The notes: a model not told the origin generated them from the sequence alone. Positions 25,158-34,006 are shown, numbered from the stretch's first letter. The stretch: DNA of 54,258 nucleotides from Spirochaetaceae bacterium (GCA_017614995.1 JAGAAX010000030.1:1-54258), one strand, 5' to 3'. Numbers and translations are program-made.

Positions 25158-25243
25158 ACTTGCAGCGGTGGCGTTTTGCATTGGAATTAATTTCAATTTA
25201 GACCATCTAGCAAAACGCCAAGTTTCCGTAGAACGGAAACTTG
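25138..25243. repeat. Palindrome cluster: two CAAGTTT hairpins flanking a GGCGTTTTGC hairpin
   Basis: Hairpin A is 25138-25162 (CAAGTTTACGC with GCGGAAACTTG, one mismatch). A stem GGCGTTTTGC (25170-25179) pairs perfectly with GCAAAACGCC (25210-25219). Hairpin B is 25219-25243 (CAAGTTTCCGT with ACGGAAACTTG, perfect). The same building blocks, in different order, occur in the element at 9531-9748. Confidence 0.75.
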
Positions 25244-25512
25244 TAAATGATACACATATTATTTAATCTAATTCCGTAGAATAAACTTTTGCGCACTCGA
25301 AATGCGTACTCCGCTGCCCTCTCGCCTTTGTGCATCAGCGTAAAAATCAGCCTGTGTGGCATTATTGTAATTGAGCCGCTACCACCAACGAATGTTTCTG
25401 TGCTTGTACCGTTTCAACAGAAAAAGCTCTGCATTTCTGTTGATAAACATAATGGAGTTGAATTTGTATAATCTGAAAGATGAGCATTATTAGTTTCCAA
25501 AATACTTTAAAA
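25244..25512. other. Intergenic stretch without a supportable gene
   Basis: This stretch joins the palindrome cluster to the minus-strand membrane protein gene. It holds no ribosome site with a convincing frame. A 60-codon plus-strand frame exists (25289-25471) but has no start signal and no recognisable product. It may contain decayed gene fragments. Confidence 0.4.
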
Positions 25513-26010
25513 TTAACTAATACTATCATCATTTATTTCATTAAGCTTATATTTTTTATACAAATATGAAAAAGCATTTCTATAAATAGACTCTATAGAA
25601 ATCCAGTAAACAAAAGGTACTAGAAAAGCTGCGATATTAAATAAAAAATTATTAGAGAATCTTTTGCTAAAAAATTGCACAGATTTTTCTAACCATATAT
25701 TCCCCCAATTTCCGAACCAAAAGAAAAAGATAGTAACAACAAAAAAGGAATAAAAAAATAATCTGATACCTAATTTTAGATACATAAGTATTCTTTTTAT
25801 ATTTTTCTTTTGGTTAGTATTTAATTCAACTATTAACAGTGGGTCCGTTTTTTTGATTTTCAAAAACAAAAAGAAAAATATAATCCCTATAGAAAGAATT
25901 AATACATAAACAAGAACTTTATTTATATTGTTTAATCCAAGAAGAAATAATGACATAGTTAAAAAAGCTATTACAAGAATATTTCCATAGATTACTTTTA
26001 TTTCCTGCAT
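25513..26010 (-). CDS. Membrane protein, putative immunity partner of the Rhs module at 26072
   Basis: A 165-residue, very AT-rich, strongly hydrophobic protein with about four transmembrane segments (near residues 10-27, 32-51, 83-99 and 124-140) and a charged C-terminus. It has AAGGAAG before ATG 26010 and lies 61 bases after an orphan Rhs tip with a unique tail. Immunity genes normally occupy this position in rhs loci, and multi-span immunity proteins are known for membrane-targeting toxins. No family is recognised, so the role is inferred from position. Confidence 0.55.
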   Translation of the reverse strand: MQEIKVIYGNILVIAFLTMSLFLLGLNNINKVLVYVLILSIGIIFFFLFLKIKKTDPLLIVELNTNQKKNIKRILMYLKLGIRLFFYSFFVVTIFFFWFGNWGNIWLEKSVQFFSKRFSNNFLFNIAAFLVPFVYWISIESIYRNAFSYLYKKYKLNEINDDSIS

Positions 26011-26071
26011 TTTATTTCTTCCTTAATAACTTCTTTTGATGATAAACAATAAATTAAAACAATCGTCTTTT

Positions 26072-27388
26072 TCATTTTGAACAAACTCCAGGAATACCTT
26101 TAAAGCCAATATATTTATTGCCAGAACCATAAAAGTTAATATTCTTAAATGTAACATTACCGGCATTTGCTGAATTATTACTGCTTTCCTGAAAAGATTC
26201 TGGATTAGCATAATTTATTTCGTTATTGCTTAGTATTGAATCTTTAAGAAATTTTGTTGTTGTTGTGCCAATTATTTCATCTTTCAAGCCATCTTTTAAA
26301 ATTTGCAAAGTATTACTAGGTAATGGGGAAGGGTAAGCAATATTAAAGAGTCCTATCATAATACATCCTATAGTACCATTCATCCAAGCATTTCTCATAT
26401 CCGTTTCTAGAGATTGTCTATTCTGAAAATTAAACATCAATTGAGATGTCATACTTCCTGACATTCCTCCTATCACATTACTAAGTAACATTGCACTTTC
26501 AGGAGTTTCTCCATTTCGCAAAGGAATTTGTGAAATACCTCCAGAAATAAAACCTCCTATAAATCCGCCTGTAGTTGCATTAATACTTTGATTCACATTA
26601 AATTCAAATTTTCCTGTCTTTGCAGCGTTTGCCGTTTGAACAAATGCATCAACCGCAAATGCAGATAAAGATGATTTAAAAGCATTCTTCAACATATTAA
26701 TAGCAGTTTTTCCAATTGTTTTTGAAACTCCTGTAAAACCTGATAATAATAAAACCATATCAAAACTAGGTTTTTCCATATTTGGAAAATCTTTATTCGA
26801 CATTCCTAAATAATATGAAATAGTATCGTATCTATATATTATTCCATTTGGATTATCTGCAAAATGTTGCTGTATTTGTTCCCAAGAATATTGACTCTGC
26901 AATCCCAAATTTTTATCATATTCTTCTCGAGTAAGTGTAGAATTATTCCAAGATTCCAATCCCAATGGGTCTACATAATTCACAGGGTCATTGACTACAT
27001 AGCTGAACCAGTTTGAGCCGTCTCTAATCGGGTCGATTGAGGTGAATCTTGCGCATACAGGGCTGTAATCTCTAAAGCCGTAGTCATACAAGCCTGTGCC
27101 AACATCATAGACTTTGCCGCAGTAGCCGAAACCTATGTCATTCTCAAGGTTGCCGAGATATGGACTGCCAAAAGCATCATAACTGTAATCAGCCTGAACT
27201 GTGCCGTATTTGTCTGTAACATTGCGCACACTGCCCAAGATATCTGTGCCAAAATAAGAAGTTCCGCTGTCATTAGTCATAGCCACAGGCTCGCCGTAGC
27301 TGTACAAGACATACTCGCTGTTCGGGCGGCTGCGCGTTTTTGCACTACTTGTAGAAGAAACTGCATTTGTGCCGTTTTTCACTCTCAT
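26072..27388 (-). CDS. Orphan Rhs C-terminal module with unique toxin-like tail (1)
   Basis: A 438-residue protein that starts directly in the Rhs core-associated domain. Residues about 20-145 read YSYGEPVAMTNDSGTSYFG, YDAFGSPYLGN, GLYDYGFRDYSPVCARF, and end with DPVNYVDPLGL, the usual boundary before a toxin domain. The remaining 290 residues are not recognised and include Gly/Ala-rich hydrophobic stretches (GGFIGGFISGGISQIP). The frame stays open upstream of ATG 27388 (through GKTRKGVNPTK) to about 27470, so it is a piece of a longer rhs gene. Without its beta-cage it cannot be a complete delivered toxin. Confidence 0.75.
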   Translation of the reverse strand: MRVKNGTNAVSSTSSAKTRSRPNSEYVLYSYGEPVAMTNDSGTSYFGTDILGSVRNVTDKYGTVQADYSYDAFGSPYLGNLENDIGFGYCGKVYDVGTGLYDYGFRDYSPVCARFTSIDPIRDGSNWFSYVVNDPVNYVDPLGLESWNNSTLTREEYDKNLGLQSQYSWEQIQQHFADNPNGIIYRYDTISYYLGMSNKDFPNMEKPSFDMVLLLSGFTGVSKTIGKTAINMLKNAFKSSLSAFAVDAFVQTANAAKTGKFEFNVNQSINATTGGFIGGFISGGISQIPLRNGETPESAMLLSNVIGGMSGSMTSQLMFNFQNRQSLETDMRNAWMNGTIGCIMIGLFNIAYPSPLPSNTLQILKDGLKDEIIGTTTTKFLKDSILSNNEINYANPESFQESSNNSANAGNVTFKNINFYGSGNKYIGFKGIPGVCSK

Positions 27389-27471
27389 TTTAGTTGGGTT
27401 TACTCCTTTTCGAGTTTTGCCTTGTAAAGGTCTACCAAGAAGCAGATCTTTACTTAAGAAAAAATTAGCTG

Positions 27472-28077
27472 CTAGTTAGAATTAGCCCAAAAATTATCTT
27501 TTAGCTTCTTTGAAAAAAGCATTCCATAATATTCGTCAGTTTCAAAATTACCAGCATAATTAAAGAAGTCTGAATCCTTATAATACATATTACTTCTTTT
27601 TGAACGATCTTGAGGTGTCTGTTCTGCAATTTTTTCAACAAGTTCCAAAAGCTTTTCGTAGTTATTGATATAATCATCAATAGAATTCAACGGTATATTT
27701 AGCAATGCAGAATATGCAATTAATTTGTAGGATAAAAAATCAACACGCCTAGCTGATTCTTTAAAAAATAACCAATCCCAAGTAAAGTACTGTCCTATCA
27801 TTCCAATATTACAAATATTGTTATTTACCAAATCATTTTCTGTACAGGATTCAATGCAAATTCGCCCGTTATTTTTAAGAATAATAAAAATTTCCCAAGC
27901 AAAATCTTTGTGTTCCAAATAATGAAGTTTTACAGATTCAACATTAGGATTTTCTAAAATTCTAGCTTCCATTCTTGCTTTTATTTCGTTAAGTTGCTGC
28001 TCTTTTTCTTTTTTACCGCCAGCAAAGCAATAAAATATAGAAAGAACAAATATAAAAATTAATACTAGTTTCTTCAT
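27472..28077 (-). CDS. Exported protein, putative immunity partner of the Rhs module at 28074
   Basis: A 201-residue protein with a signal peptide (MKKLVLIFIFVLSIFYCFA, cleavage near residue 19-20) and a charged mature start (GGKKEKEQQ). The rest is mixed alpha/beta with no family I recognise. Its ATG overlaps the stop of the upstream Rhs tip (ATGA), so it is translationally coupled to it. Position and coupling argue for an immunity protein that acts in the periplasm or envelope. The gene is AT-rich compared with the metabolic genes nearby. Confidence 0.55.
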   Translation of the reverse strand: MKKLVLIFIFVLSIFYCFAGGKKEKEQQLNEIKARMEARILENPNVESVKLHYLEHKDFAWEIFIILKNNGRICIESCTENDLVNNNICNIGMIGQYFTWDWLFFKESARRVDFLSYKLIAYSALLNIPLNSIDDYINNYEKLLELVEKIAEQTPQDRSKRSNMYYKDSDFFNYAGNFETDEYYGMLFSKKLKDNFWANSN

Positions 28078-29108
28078 TTTGTGCTACATCCTGATTTTGC
28101 ATAGTAGTTTCCATCATTACTGATTATCATATTTTTATACGCACCTATTGTATTAAGAAAGTTATCTTTATTTTTCTCTTTTTCATGTCTTTCAGCACGC
28201 CGATTAACTTCGTTTGCTGAATAGTAGCCGTATAATTCGTTATATTCTTTATACGGCTGTTTCTCACCTTCAGAACGATAATTATTTTTAATGGATGTTA
28301 CCATATTATCAATAGCAATTCCGATGTTTGAAAAAGTTTTCATAACATTTCCTAATCCATTCATTACGATAGTTCCTAGTGATGGCATGATGCTATAAGT
28401 GCCGTTTGAACGAGCTTCTACATACACTTTACTACCTGACCATGTTTTATAAATTGCTCCATCAGGTAAATCAACAGCATCAAGCGGAATATTATTAGAT
28501 TTAGTTAATGACGTATTTGCATATACTTTTAAATAGTTGTTGTCAAAACTAGCCGTTTCTACGGAATTGGTTTTAGTTGTAACTGTCTGCGATGATTCTG
28601 AATTCAGATAAATATAGGGTGATGCATTCGGTACTTTTGCAACATATATAACTTCTCCAGGAACATTCTTCAGAGCATTATTGATTTCATCAACAATCGT
28701 AAATAGACCCAAATAGTCTTTATAGTTTACCGCATCATTCATACAATAGCTGAACCAGTTACTTCCATCTCGAATCGGGTCAATCGTCGTAAAACGTGCA
28801 GAAACTGGCGAATAATCTCTAAAGCCGTAATCATACAAGCCTGTACCGACGTCATAGACTTTGCCGCAGTAACCGAATCCTATGTCATTTTCTAGATTAC
28901 CCAAGTAAGGACTGCCGAACGCGTCATAGCTGTAATCTGCCTGTACTGTGCCATATTTGTCGGTCACGCTTCTGACACTGCCCAATATGTCTGTGCCAAA
29001 GTATGACGTGCCGCTGTCATTTGTCATAGCCACAGGCTCGCCGTAGCTATACAAGACAAACTCGCTGTTCGGGCGGCTGCGTGTTTTGGCTGTTGAACTT
29101 GTTGACAT
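28074..29108 (-). CDS. Orphan Rhs C-terminal module with unique toxin-like tail (2)
   Basis: A 344-residue protein. Residues 1-130 are nearly identical to the Rhs core of the module at 26072, including AKTRSRPNSE and GLYDYGFRDYSPV. The boundary motif is altered to DAVNYKDYLGL, losing both prolines of DPxNxxDPxGL. The tail (about 210 residues, ending NYYAKSGCSTK) is unrelated to module 1 and unrecognised. The ATG lies two bases after the stop of a truncated Rpn gene and has no ribosome site, so it is either coupled to that gene or silent. Confidence 0.7.
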   Translation of the reverse strand: MSTSSTAKTRSRPNSEFVLYSYGEPVAMTNDSGTSYFGTDILGSVRSVTDKYGTVQADYSYDAFGSPYLGNLENDIGFGYCGKVYDVGTGLYDYGFRDYSPVSARFTTIDPIRDGSNWFSYCMNDAVNYKDYLGLFTIVDEINNALKNVPGEVIYVAKVPNASPYIYLNSESSQTVTTKTNSVETASFDNNYLKVYANTSLTKSNNIPLDAVDLPDGAIYKTWSGSKVYVEARSNGTYSIMPSLGTIVMNGLGNVMKTFSNIGIAIDNMVTSIKNNYRSEGEKQPYKEYNELYGYYSANEVNRRAERHEKEKNKDNFLNTIGAYKNMIISNDGNYYAKSGCSTK

Positions 29109-29110
29109 GT

Positions 29111-29806
29111 TTATTTCAATAATTCTACATCAATTTCAGCAAAATCGGCTGCTTCCTGTGCAGTGTGTCCCATATCCATATATTTCTTTGCAAGAACTAT
29201 TTTCCCTTTTTGTTCGCCTTCTGCACGACCTTTAGTTATACCTTCTTTCAGCCCACGCTCAAGTCCTATGTTTTCAGCAGCACTTAAGCCTGAACGGATG
29301 TCGCGCTCAAACATTTCCTGCCGAAACTGTTCAACCCACAAGTCTTGGTTTGCACTTATTGAAGAAAGTGATTGTTTTGCGTTCATGAGCCCTGCCTCCG
29401 TTTCAGTTAATTTCTGTATAACCCTTGTCTTTTTAGGATTATCAGCTTCTTTCAAGAAAATCGCCCAGTTTTCTAAAGCTGTGTTCTTTTCAATGCTATT
29501 CTCAAGCTTGGTGACTTTTGGCAGCTCAATAAAAATGATATTGAGTGTGTTTGAAAGCTCGCGGTTGTCTGCTGTGCGCATTGCGTACCGGCTGACTGCA
29601 TCATTTGAGCTTTTGTCAAACACAAAATCAAGCACCATAATCTGATAGACCTTCGGAGCTTTTTCCCAAGTGTCGCCTTTCTTGAGATAAGTTGTTTCAA
29701 GCCTTGCAACCTGATATTCTGCGCGCTTGCCATAATCGTATTTCTGGTTAAACGCCATCACGGGTTTGCGTTTAGGCTTATTCTTCAAAACACGACTGTT
29801 CGGCAA
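29111..29806 (-). pseudogene. 5'-truncated Rpn/PD-(D/E)XK transposase-like gene
   Basis: The sequence matches only the middle and C-terminal parts of the Rpn family: KRAEYQVARLETTYLKKGD, then YQIMVLDFVF, then IIFIELPKV, then a charged GLERGLKEGITKGRAEGEQKG tail. The N-terminal nuclease core with its D...ExQ residues is missing. The first ATG is 29758, with no ribosome site; the frame is open to a TTG at 29806. A 24-base palindrome begins seven bases beyond, so the deletion endpoint lies at the palindromes. It belongs to a different subfamily from the intact gene at 24068. Confidence 0.7.
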
Positions 29807-29812
29807 ACCCTG

Positions 29813-29960
29813 CTAATTTGCGCAAGCGCAAATTAGTAAAAGATTTGTGTATCTTAAAAAATCAGTTTATGTACCTTCTTACCAAGTTTTCGCTTGCGAA
29901 AACTTGCAGGGAACGCAAATAAAGCTATTTTTTATGTTTATCATAAACGCGTTCCCGGCG
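29813..29960. repeat. Palindrome cluster at the Rpn truncation point
   Basis: CTAATTTGCGC-AA-GCGCAAATTAG (29813-29836) has a perfect 11-bp stem. CAAGTTTTCGC-TT-GCGAAAACTTG (29883-29906) also has a perfect 11-bp stem. GGGAACGC then pairs with GCGTTCCC about 30 bases later. The order CAAGTTT hairpin followed by a GGAACGC hairpin is the same as in the element at 9531-9748. Confidence 0.75.
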
Positions 29961-30027
29961 CACCGCTTTTCATCTGTGCAAGATATTCATCTTGGCTGTT
30001 GTAAATATTTATGTTCTTATTCATCAT
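29941..30027 (-). pseudogene. Short 5' gene stump beside the palindromes
   Basis: A 28-codon frame (MMNKNINIYNSQDEYLAQMK...) opens at 30027 and stops at 29943, just inside the GGGAACGC hairpin. It faces the same way as the decapitated Rpn gene and could be the remains of that gene's start, or of another gene. There is no ribosome site. Assignment is uncertain. Confidence 0.3.
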
Positions 30028-30116
30028 ATAACATATATTGTTTAAAAATACAAATTTTTGTGCGTTTTTGAAAAAAAAGTGATTTTTTTTACAAAAAAAT
30101 TTAAAAAACACTGTAA

Positions 30117-30224
30117 TTTAACCGCATTGACGGCATACAGAACTACACTTACAATGAAAACGGTGAATTAAAAAACAAGAAAGACTTTGAGGGCAATGTG
30201 ACCGTAGCGAAGTTGTTACAATAA
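30117..30224 (+). pseudogene. 3' remnant of a plus-strand gene
   Basis: The frame opens after a stop at 30114 and reads IDGIQNYTYNENGELKNK, then DFEGNVTVAKLLQ, ending at TAA 30222. It has no start codon or ribosome site. A strong plus-strand terminator follows 32 bases later, as expected for the end of a real gene whose 5' part is gone. The NENGEL pattern recalls YD or MORN-type repeats, but the family is not certain. Confidence 0.4.
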
Positions 30225-30255
30225 AGACTGAATAGCTGTTCATTTAAACTGACAT

Positions 30256-30305
30256 GGGGCGGACAGGCTTAACCCAAAGGAGAGCCTGCCCGCCCCTTTT
30301 TCTTT
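30256..30305 (+). terminator. Strong Rho-independent terminator
   Basis: A 14-base arm (30256-30269) pairs with 30283-30296 with one internal mismatch, followed by TTTTTCTTTA. It serves the plus-strand remnant at 30117. It lies beyond the GtrA stop on the other strand, so it may also insulate that gene. Confidence 0.85.
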
Positions 30306-30322
30306 ACATTAAGCATCATCTT

Positions 30323-30841
30323 TCATTTTTTCTTGAACACTATCAGTTTGCTGATTATGTAGTTTGTAACGATTACGACTACTTGGGCGGCTAGTTTTAC
30401 TATCATTGTGTTGAAGCCGAGCCATGTGATGAAGACGGCGATTATCAGCTCTTCAAGGAAAAGCGTAAAAAGCCTGCCGCCAAAGAAGCTGACAAGCTGC
30501 TTGATAAATTCAGCGGCTGTGTCAACGTGACCGTCAAAAACCCAGGTTCTGTTGGTAAAATACTGATAAAGCACGCAGACAATCCAGCAAATTATGTTGT
30601 TGACAAGCTCGTTTATATGAAAGCATTTGTCTATGGCGGCAAAAAGAATTATATTCAAGAAAAATGCGGTTCCGCCAAAAAAGAGATAAAGCAGCGCCTC
30701 TTTGTATTTCTTGTAAAATGGCTCAAATATATTCAAGACCGGCAGATGCATCAGTTTGTCAAAAATATCTTTTTTTTCAGGCTGCAAGTTCTGGTCGTTC
30801 TGCTCAAGCTGGTCGGCAAGTTCGTTCAATTCGTCGTTCAA
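30323..30841 (-). CDS. GtrA-like membrane protein
   Basis: A 172-residue GtrA-family inner-membrane protein. After an acidic, Gln-rich N-terminus, four hydrophobic segments follow (near residues 44-62, 70-88, 107-131 and 138-158). The family marks are YLFFGGTAFFLNI, a central YFTNRTWVF and a C-terminal NYIISKLIVFKKK. Known members help flip lipid-linked sugars used in glycosylating surface polymers. I start at TTG 30841, six bases after GGAG, rather than at TTG 30853, which overlaps that site. No glycosyltransferase adjoins it. Confidence 0.8.
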   Translation of the reverse strand: MNDELNELADQLEQNDQNLQPEKKDIFDKLMHLPVLNIFEPFYKKYKEALLYLFFGGTAFFLNIILFAAIDKCFHINELVNNIICWIVCVLYQYFTNRTWVFDGHVDTAAEFIKQLVSFFGGRLFTLFLEELIIAVFITWLGFNTMIVKLAAQVVVIVTNYIISKLIVFKKK

Positions 30842-30990
30842 ATTAGTCTCCAAACGTTTTACATTTTTTCAGTCTGTTAAAGCATACAGCAAAACAGGCA
30901 AAGTTTCCACCTTTTTCTAAAGAACTATACATCTGCCGCCGATATAAAACGAAAGGGGCGAACTATGCCCATTTCACAAGGATTTGGTAA

Positions 30991-33939
30991 ATGAAAAAAA
31001 GACGGTTTTTTACAATAATTATTTCTTCAATATTAATTCTGACAATGTTTTCTTCTTGCGTATCAGGAGCAATTGCGGGCGTTATGGCACCTACAGCGGC
31101 AGCTTTTATTGCCAGCGGAATTTTAGGCATAGGCGACGTGCCTGAAAAAGTGCCCGAAGAACCTGCACCGCCAAAACCGGTAGAAGACGACAGCCATCCT
31201 GTTCCAACATTGCAGGGCGACCCGGTTGCAAAAAACACAAACTCTGACGCAGAAACATTTACAAATCCTCAAGTAAAAAATAATTCAGATGATGATTTTG
31301 TCTACGAAGACGATGACGACGATTTCTTTTATGAAACAGACACAACACCGTCTGCAAGCACAAGCACAAAACCGGCAGAATCTGCTGCAACGGCAAAATC
31401 AAGCGGAACTGAAACCGACTTAAACTCAAAGTTTAAGCCATCTACAAACGGCACAGACGCAGCCAGCACAACAGACACAACAGGCGCTGCGAAAACGGCG
31501 GCTACAAGCATAGCTACAGCAACAACTCCGGTAAATACAGAAAAATACACAAGTGACTGGAATGTAATCAACCTGATTCTTGCAGGAAGAGTTGAAGAAG
31601 CAAAGCAGGAATTAGACCGCACAAAAGCATATAATCAGACTGACAAAAACGGCTACAGTTCGCTTCATGCGGCGGCAATGGCAAACAATGCAGAGCTTGT
31701 TACATGGCTTATTGCGCGCGGCGCAGATACGGAACAGAAGAACAATCTCGGCGATACGCCTGTTTTTACAGCAATACGCTATTATTCAGCAAATGCAGCA
31801 CAGGCATTGGTTGACGGCGGCGCAGATTATTTTGCAAGAAACTCTGAAGGCAAAATGGCATTTTCAGCCGGAATTGAAAAAGACAAATGCTTTTATCCGG
31901 TTTTCATTATTCAGCCTGTAGGAGAAGTACGCGACATAAGAGGGCAGAACATCGTCCACTATTTTATAAAGAACGATGACATTGACGGCGCGGCATTATG
32001 TATTGAACGAGACCTTAACCTTGACATAAGAGACAACAACGGTCTGACGCCGCTTGCCCTTGCCTACACAAATACAGAAAGCCCAACAAGCGCAGCTCTT
32101 GCCGCCGCCCTCATTCTTGCCGGTGTTTCACCAATCAGGGGCGACTTTGAATATTTTGAGAACACCGTAAAAACAAGAAATGCACGCCAGACTTTTGAAG
32201 ACGACCAGACTGCGCTTCATCTTGCTGTTGTAAGAAACCACTACGGCATAGCAGACTATCTTATTTCATGCGGCTCGCTTCTTGACGCACAGGACATTTC
32301 GGGCGCGACACCGCTTCACCTTGCTGTACGTTACGGCAGACTGAATCATGCGAAGCTTCTGCTTGAAAAAGGCGCAAATGTAGACGCATGTGACTCAACA
32401 TTAAAGACTCCGCTGCTTATAACAGCGCCAAAAGAAGCACAGGACGACATTTACACACTGCTTCTTGAGCATAAGGCCGACACTTCAGCACAAGACATTT
32501 TCGGCGACAATGCACTGCAAATTGCCACACTCGGCGGCATGTCAAGCAGCCTTGTTATAAGACTGATTAACGCAGGAGCCAGAGTTAATGCTGCAAACAA
32601 AAAAGGTCTTACACCGCTTGCACAGGCTGTTGCTTTAAAAAACGTAGAACACATCAAGATTTATTCAACTCATGGTGCAGACATTTTTGCAGCAGACATA
32701 AACGGCGAATCTCCTTTAACAAGATGCCTTAGAGATGGAAATATTCTTAAGATTCTTGTAAATGCATCAAACTTGAAAGTCACAGACGCTTACGGCAACA
32801 CACCGCTTCATATTGCGCTTGAGCATAAGGCAACAGCCGGAAGTGTACGCTATCTTCTTGATGCAGGAATTGCCGTTGACGTTGCAAACTGTTACGGCGA
32901 GACACCGCTTTTTAGTGCGACTAAATCTGACAACTACCAGGGCGTTCAGCAGCTTATAAAGGCAGGCGCAATCAAAAACATTACAGACAATCAGGGCAAC
33001 ACAGCATTACACGCCTGTGTAAGATGGGCAGCAGAAAAAAGCTGTGCAAAGCTGCTCGCCGCCGGTTATGATGTAGACATCAAAAACCAGTCTGGCAAGA
33101 CACCGCTTGCAGAAGCTGCACGTCAGAACAGAATTGAAATAATGAAGCAGCTTATTGCTAAAGGCGCAAACTTAAACTCACAGGATGTTACAGGCAAAAG
33201 CATTCTGATGGACGCAATTCAGTGCAAGAATCCGGTTGCGGCTTCGCTTCTGCTTAAAAAAGGCGCAGACCCAACAATCGTTGACGTGTACGGCAGAAAC
33301 GCCTTCCACGAGGCAACAACAACAGAACTTGAAGAGCTTATTTCGCTTATTCAAAAGACAGGCGTCAGCCCGCTCTCTACAGATTTGCATGGCAAGACGC
33401 CGTTCGGCATTATCATCAGAAAGGGCGACAAGCTTATTCAGTCAACATTGGGAACAAACCGCAATATTGTAGACGTAAACAAGAACAATCCGCTGCATAT
33501 CTCCGTAATTGAAAATGCGCCGCTTTCGGTCTTTGAGCTTTTAGTTAAGCTCGGCTATGATATAAACGCAAAGAATAATAGCGGAAAAACACCTGTTCAG
33601 CTTGCAGTATCTGCCGGCATGAATGACGCTGTTAAATATCTTTTGAGCTGTGGTGCTGATGTTTTTGCTATTGATTCAACAGGCGCTAACGCTGTTACAA
33701 CTTCAATAACAGATAATCCGTCTGTGCTTATTGATATTCTTAATGCAAACAAGAATAAAACTGACGCAAACGGAAACACAGTGCTTCATTATGCGGCACA
33801 ATGCGCAGATTCAAATGTTCTTTCTGTTCTTATGCAGTACGGCGCAGACAAAAACGCCAAAAATAAAAAAGGCGAGACAGCGGCTGACATTGCACAAAAC
33901 TTCAATAGACCGGCTGATATAATTCAGATTCTTAGATAA
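30991..33939 (+). CDS. Large ankyrin-repeat lipoprotein
   Basis: A 982-residue envelope protein. A signal sequence with a relaxed lipobox (FSSC, Cys23) is followed by a Pro-rich stretch, an acidic patch (DDDFVYEDDDDD), and a Ser/Thr-rich linker to about residue 185. About 20 ankyrin repeats fill the rest, with repeated forms such as TPLHLAVRYGRL, GNTPLHIALEHKA and GNTVLHYAAQ. Ankyrin arrays bind proteins; the partner is not known. AAGGA precedes ATG 30991. A bidirectional terminator follows. Confidence 0.85.
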   Translation: MKKRRFFTIIISSILILTMFSSCVSGAIAGVMAPTAAAFIASGILGIGDVPEKVPEEPAPPKPVEDDSHPVPTLQGDPVAKNTNSDAETFTNPQVKNNSDDDFVYEDDDDDFFYETDTTPSASTSTKPAESAATAKSSGTETDLNSKFKPSTNGTDAASTTDTTGAAKTAATSIATATTPVNTEKYTSDWNVINLILAGRVEEAKQELDRTKAYNQTDKNGYSSLHAAAMANNAELVTWLIARGADTEQKNNLGDTPVFTAIRYYSANAAQALVDGGADYFARNSEGKMAFSAGIEKDKCFYPVFIIQPVGEVRDIRGQNIVHYFIKNDDIDGAALCIERDLNLDIRDNNGLTPLALAYTNTESPTSAALAAALILAGVSPIRGDFEYFENTVKTRNARQTFEDDQTALHLAVVRNHYGIADYLISCGSLLDAQDISGATPLHLAVRYGRLNHAKLLLEKGANVDACDSTLKTPLLITAPKEAQDDIYTLLLEHKADTSAQDIFGDNALQIATLGGMSSSLVIRLINAGARVNAANKKGLTPLAQAVALKNVEHIKIYSTHGADIFAADINGESPLTRCLRDGNILKILVNASNLKVTDAYGNTPLHIALEHKATAGSVRYLLDAGIAVDVANCYGETPLFSATKSDNYQGVQQLIKAGAIKNITDNQGNTALHACVRWAAEKSCAKLLAAGYDVDIKNQSGKTPLAEAARQNRIEIMKQLIAKGANLNSQDVTGKSILMDAIQCKNPVAASLLLKKGADPTIVDVYGRNAFHEATTTELEELISLIQKTGVSPLSTDLHGKTPFGIIIRKGDKLIQSTLGTNRNIVDVNKNNPLHISVIENAPLSVFELLVKLGYDINAKNNSGKTPVQLAVSAGMNDAVKYLLSCGADVFAIDSTGANAVTTSITDNPSVLIDILNANKNKTDANGNTVLHYAAQCADSNVLSVLMQYGADKNAKNKKGETAADIAQNFNRPADIIQILR

Positions 33940-33962
33940 CAGCAGGCTTTATAAAAAATAAA

Positions 33963-33993
33963 AGGCTGTCCAATTCTGGGCAGCCTTTTTTTT
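33963..33993. terminator. Bidirectional terminator between the ankyrin gene and trpR
   Basis: AGGCTGTCC pairs with GGGCAGCCT (one wobble) and is followed by eight T residues on the plus strand. On the minus strand the stem is followed by TTTTATTTTTT. It ends both convergent genes. Confidence 0.9.
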
Positions 33994-34006
33994 CAGAGCT
34001 ACTACT

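Noticed and set aside
24870-25243. CRISPR array
   Set aside because: Only two long diverged tandem units and a few palindromes; no short identical repeats with unique spacers and no cas genes.
25289-25471. 60-codon plus-strand frame after the palindromes
   Set aside because: No start signal, no family match by eye; it may be decayed sequence.
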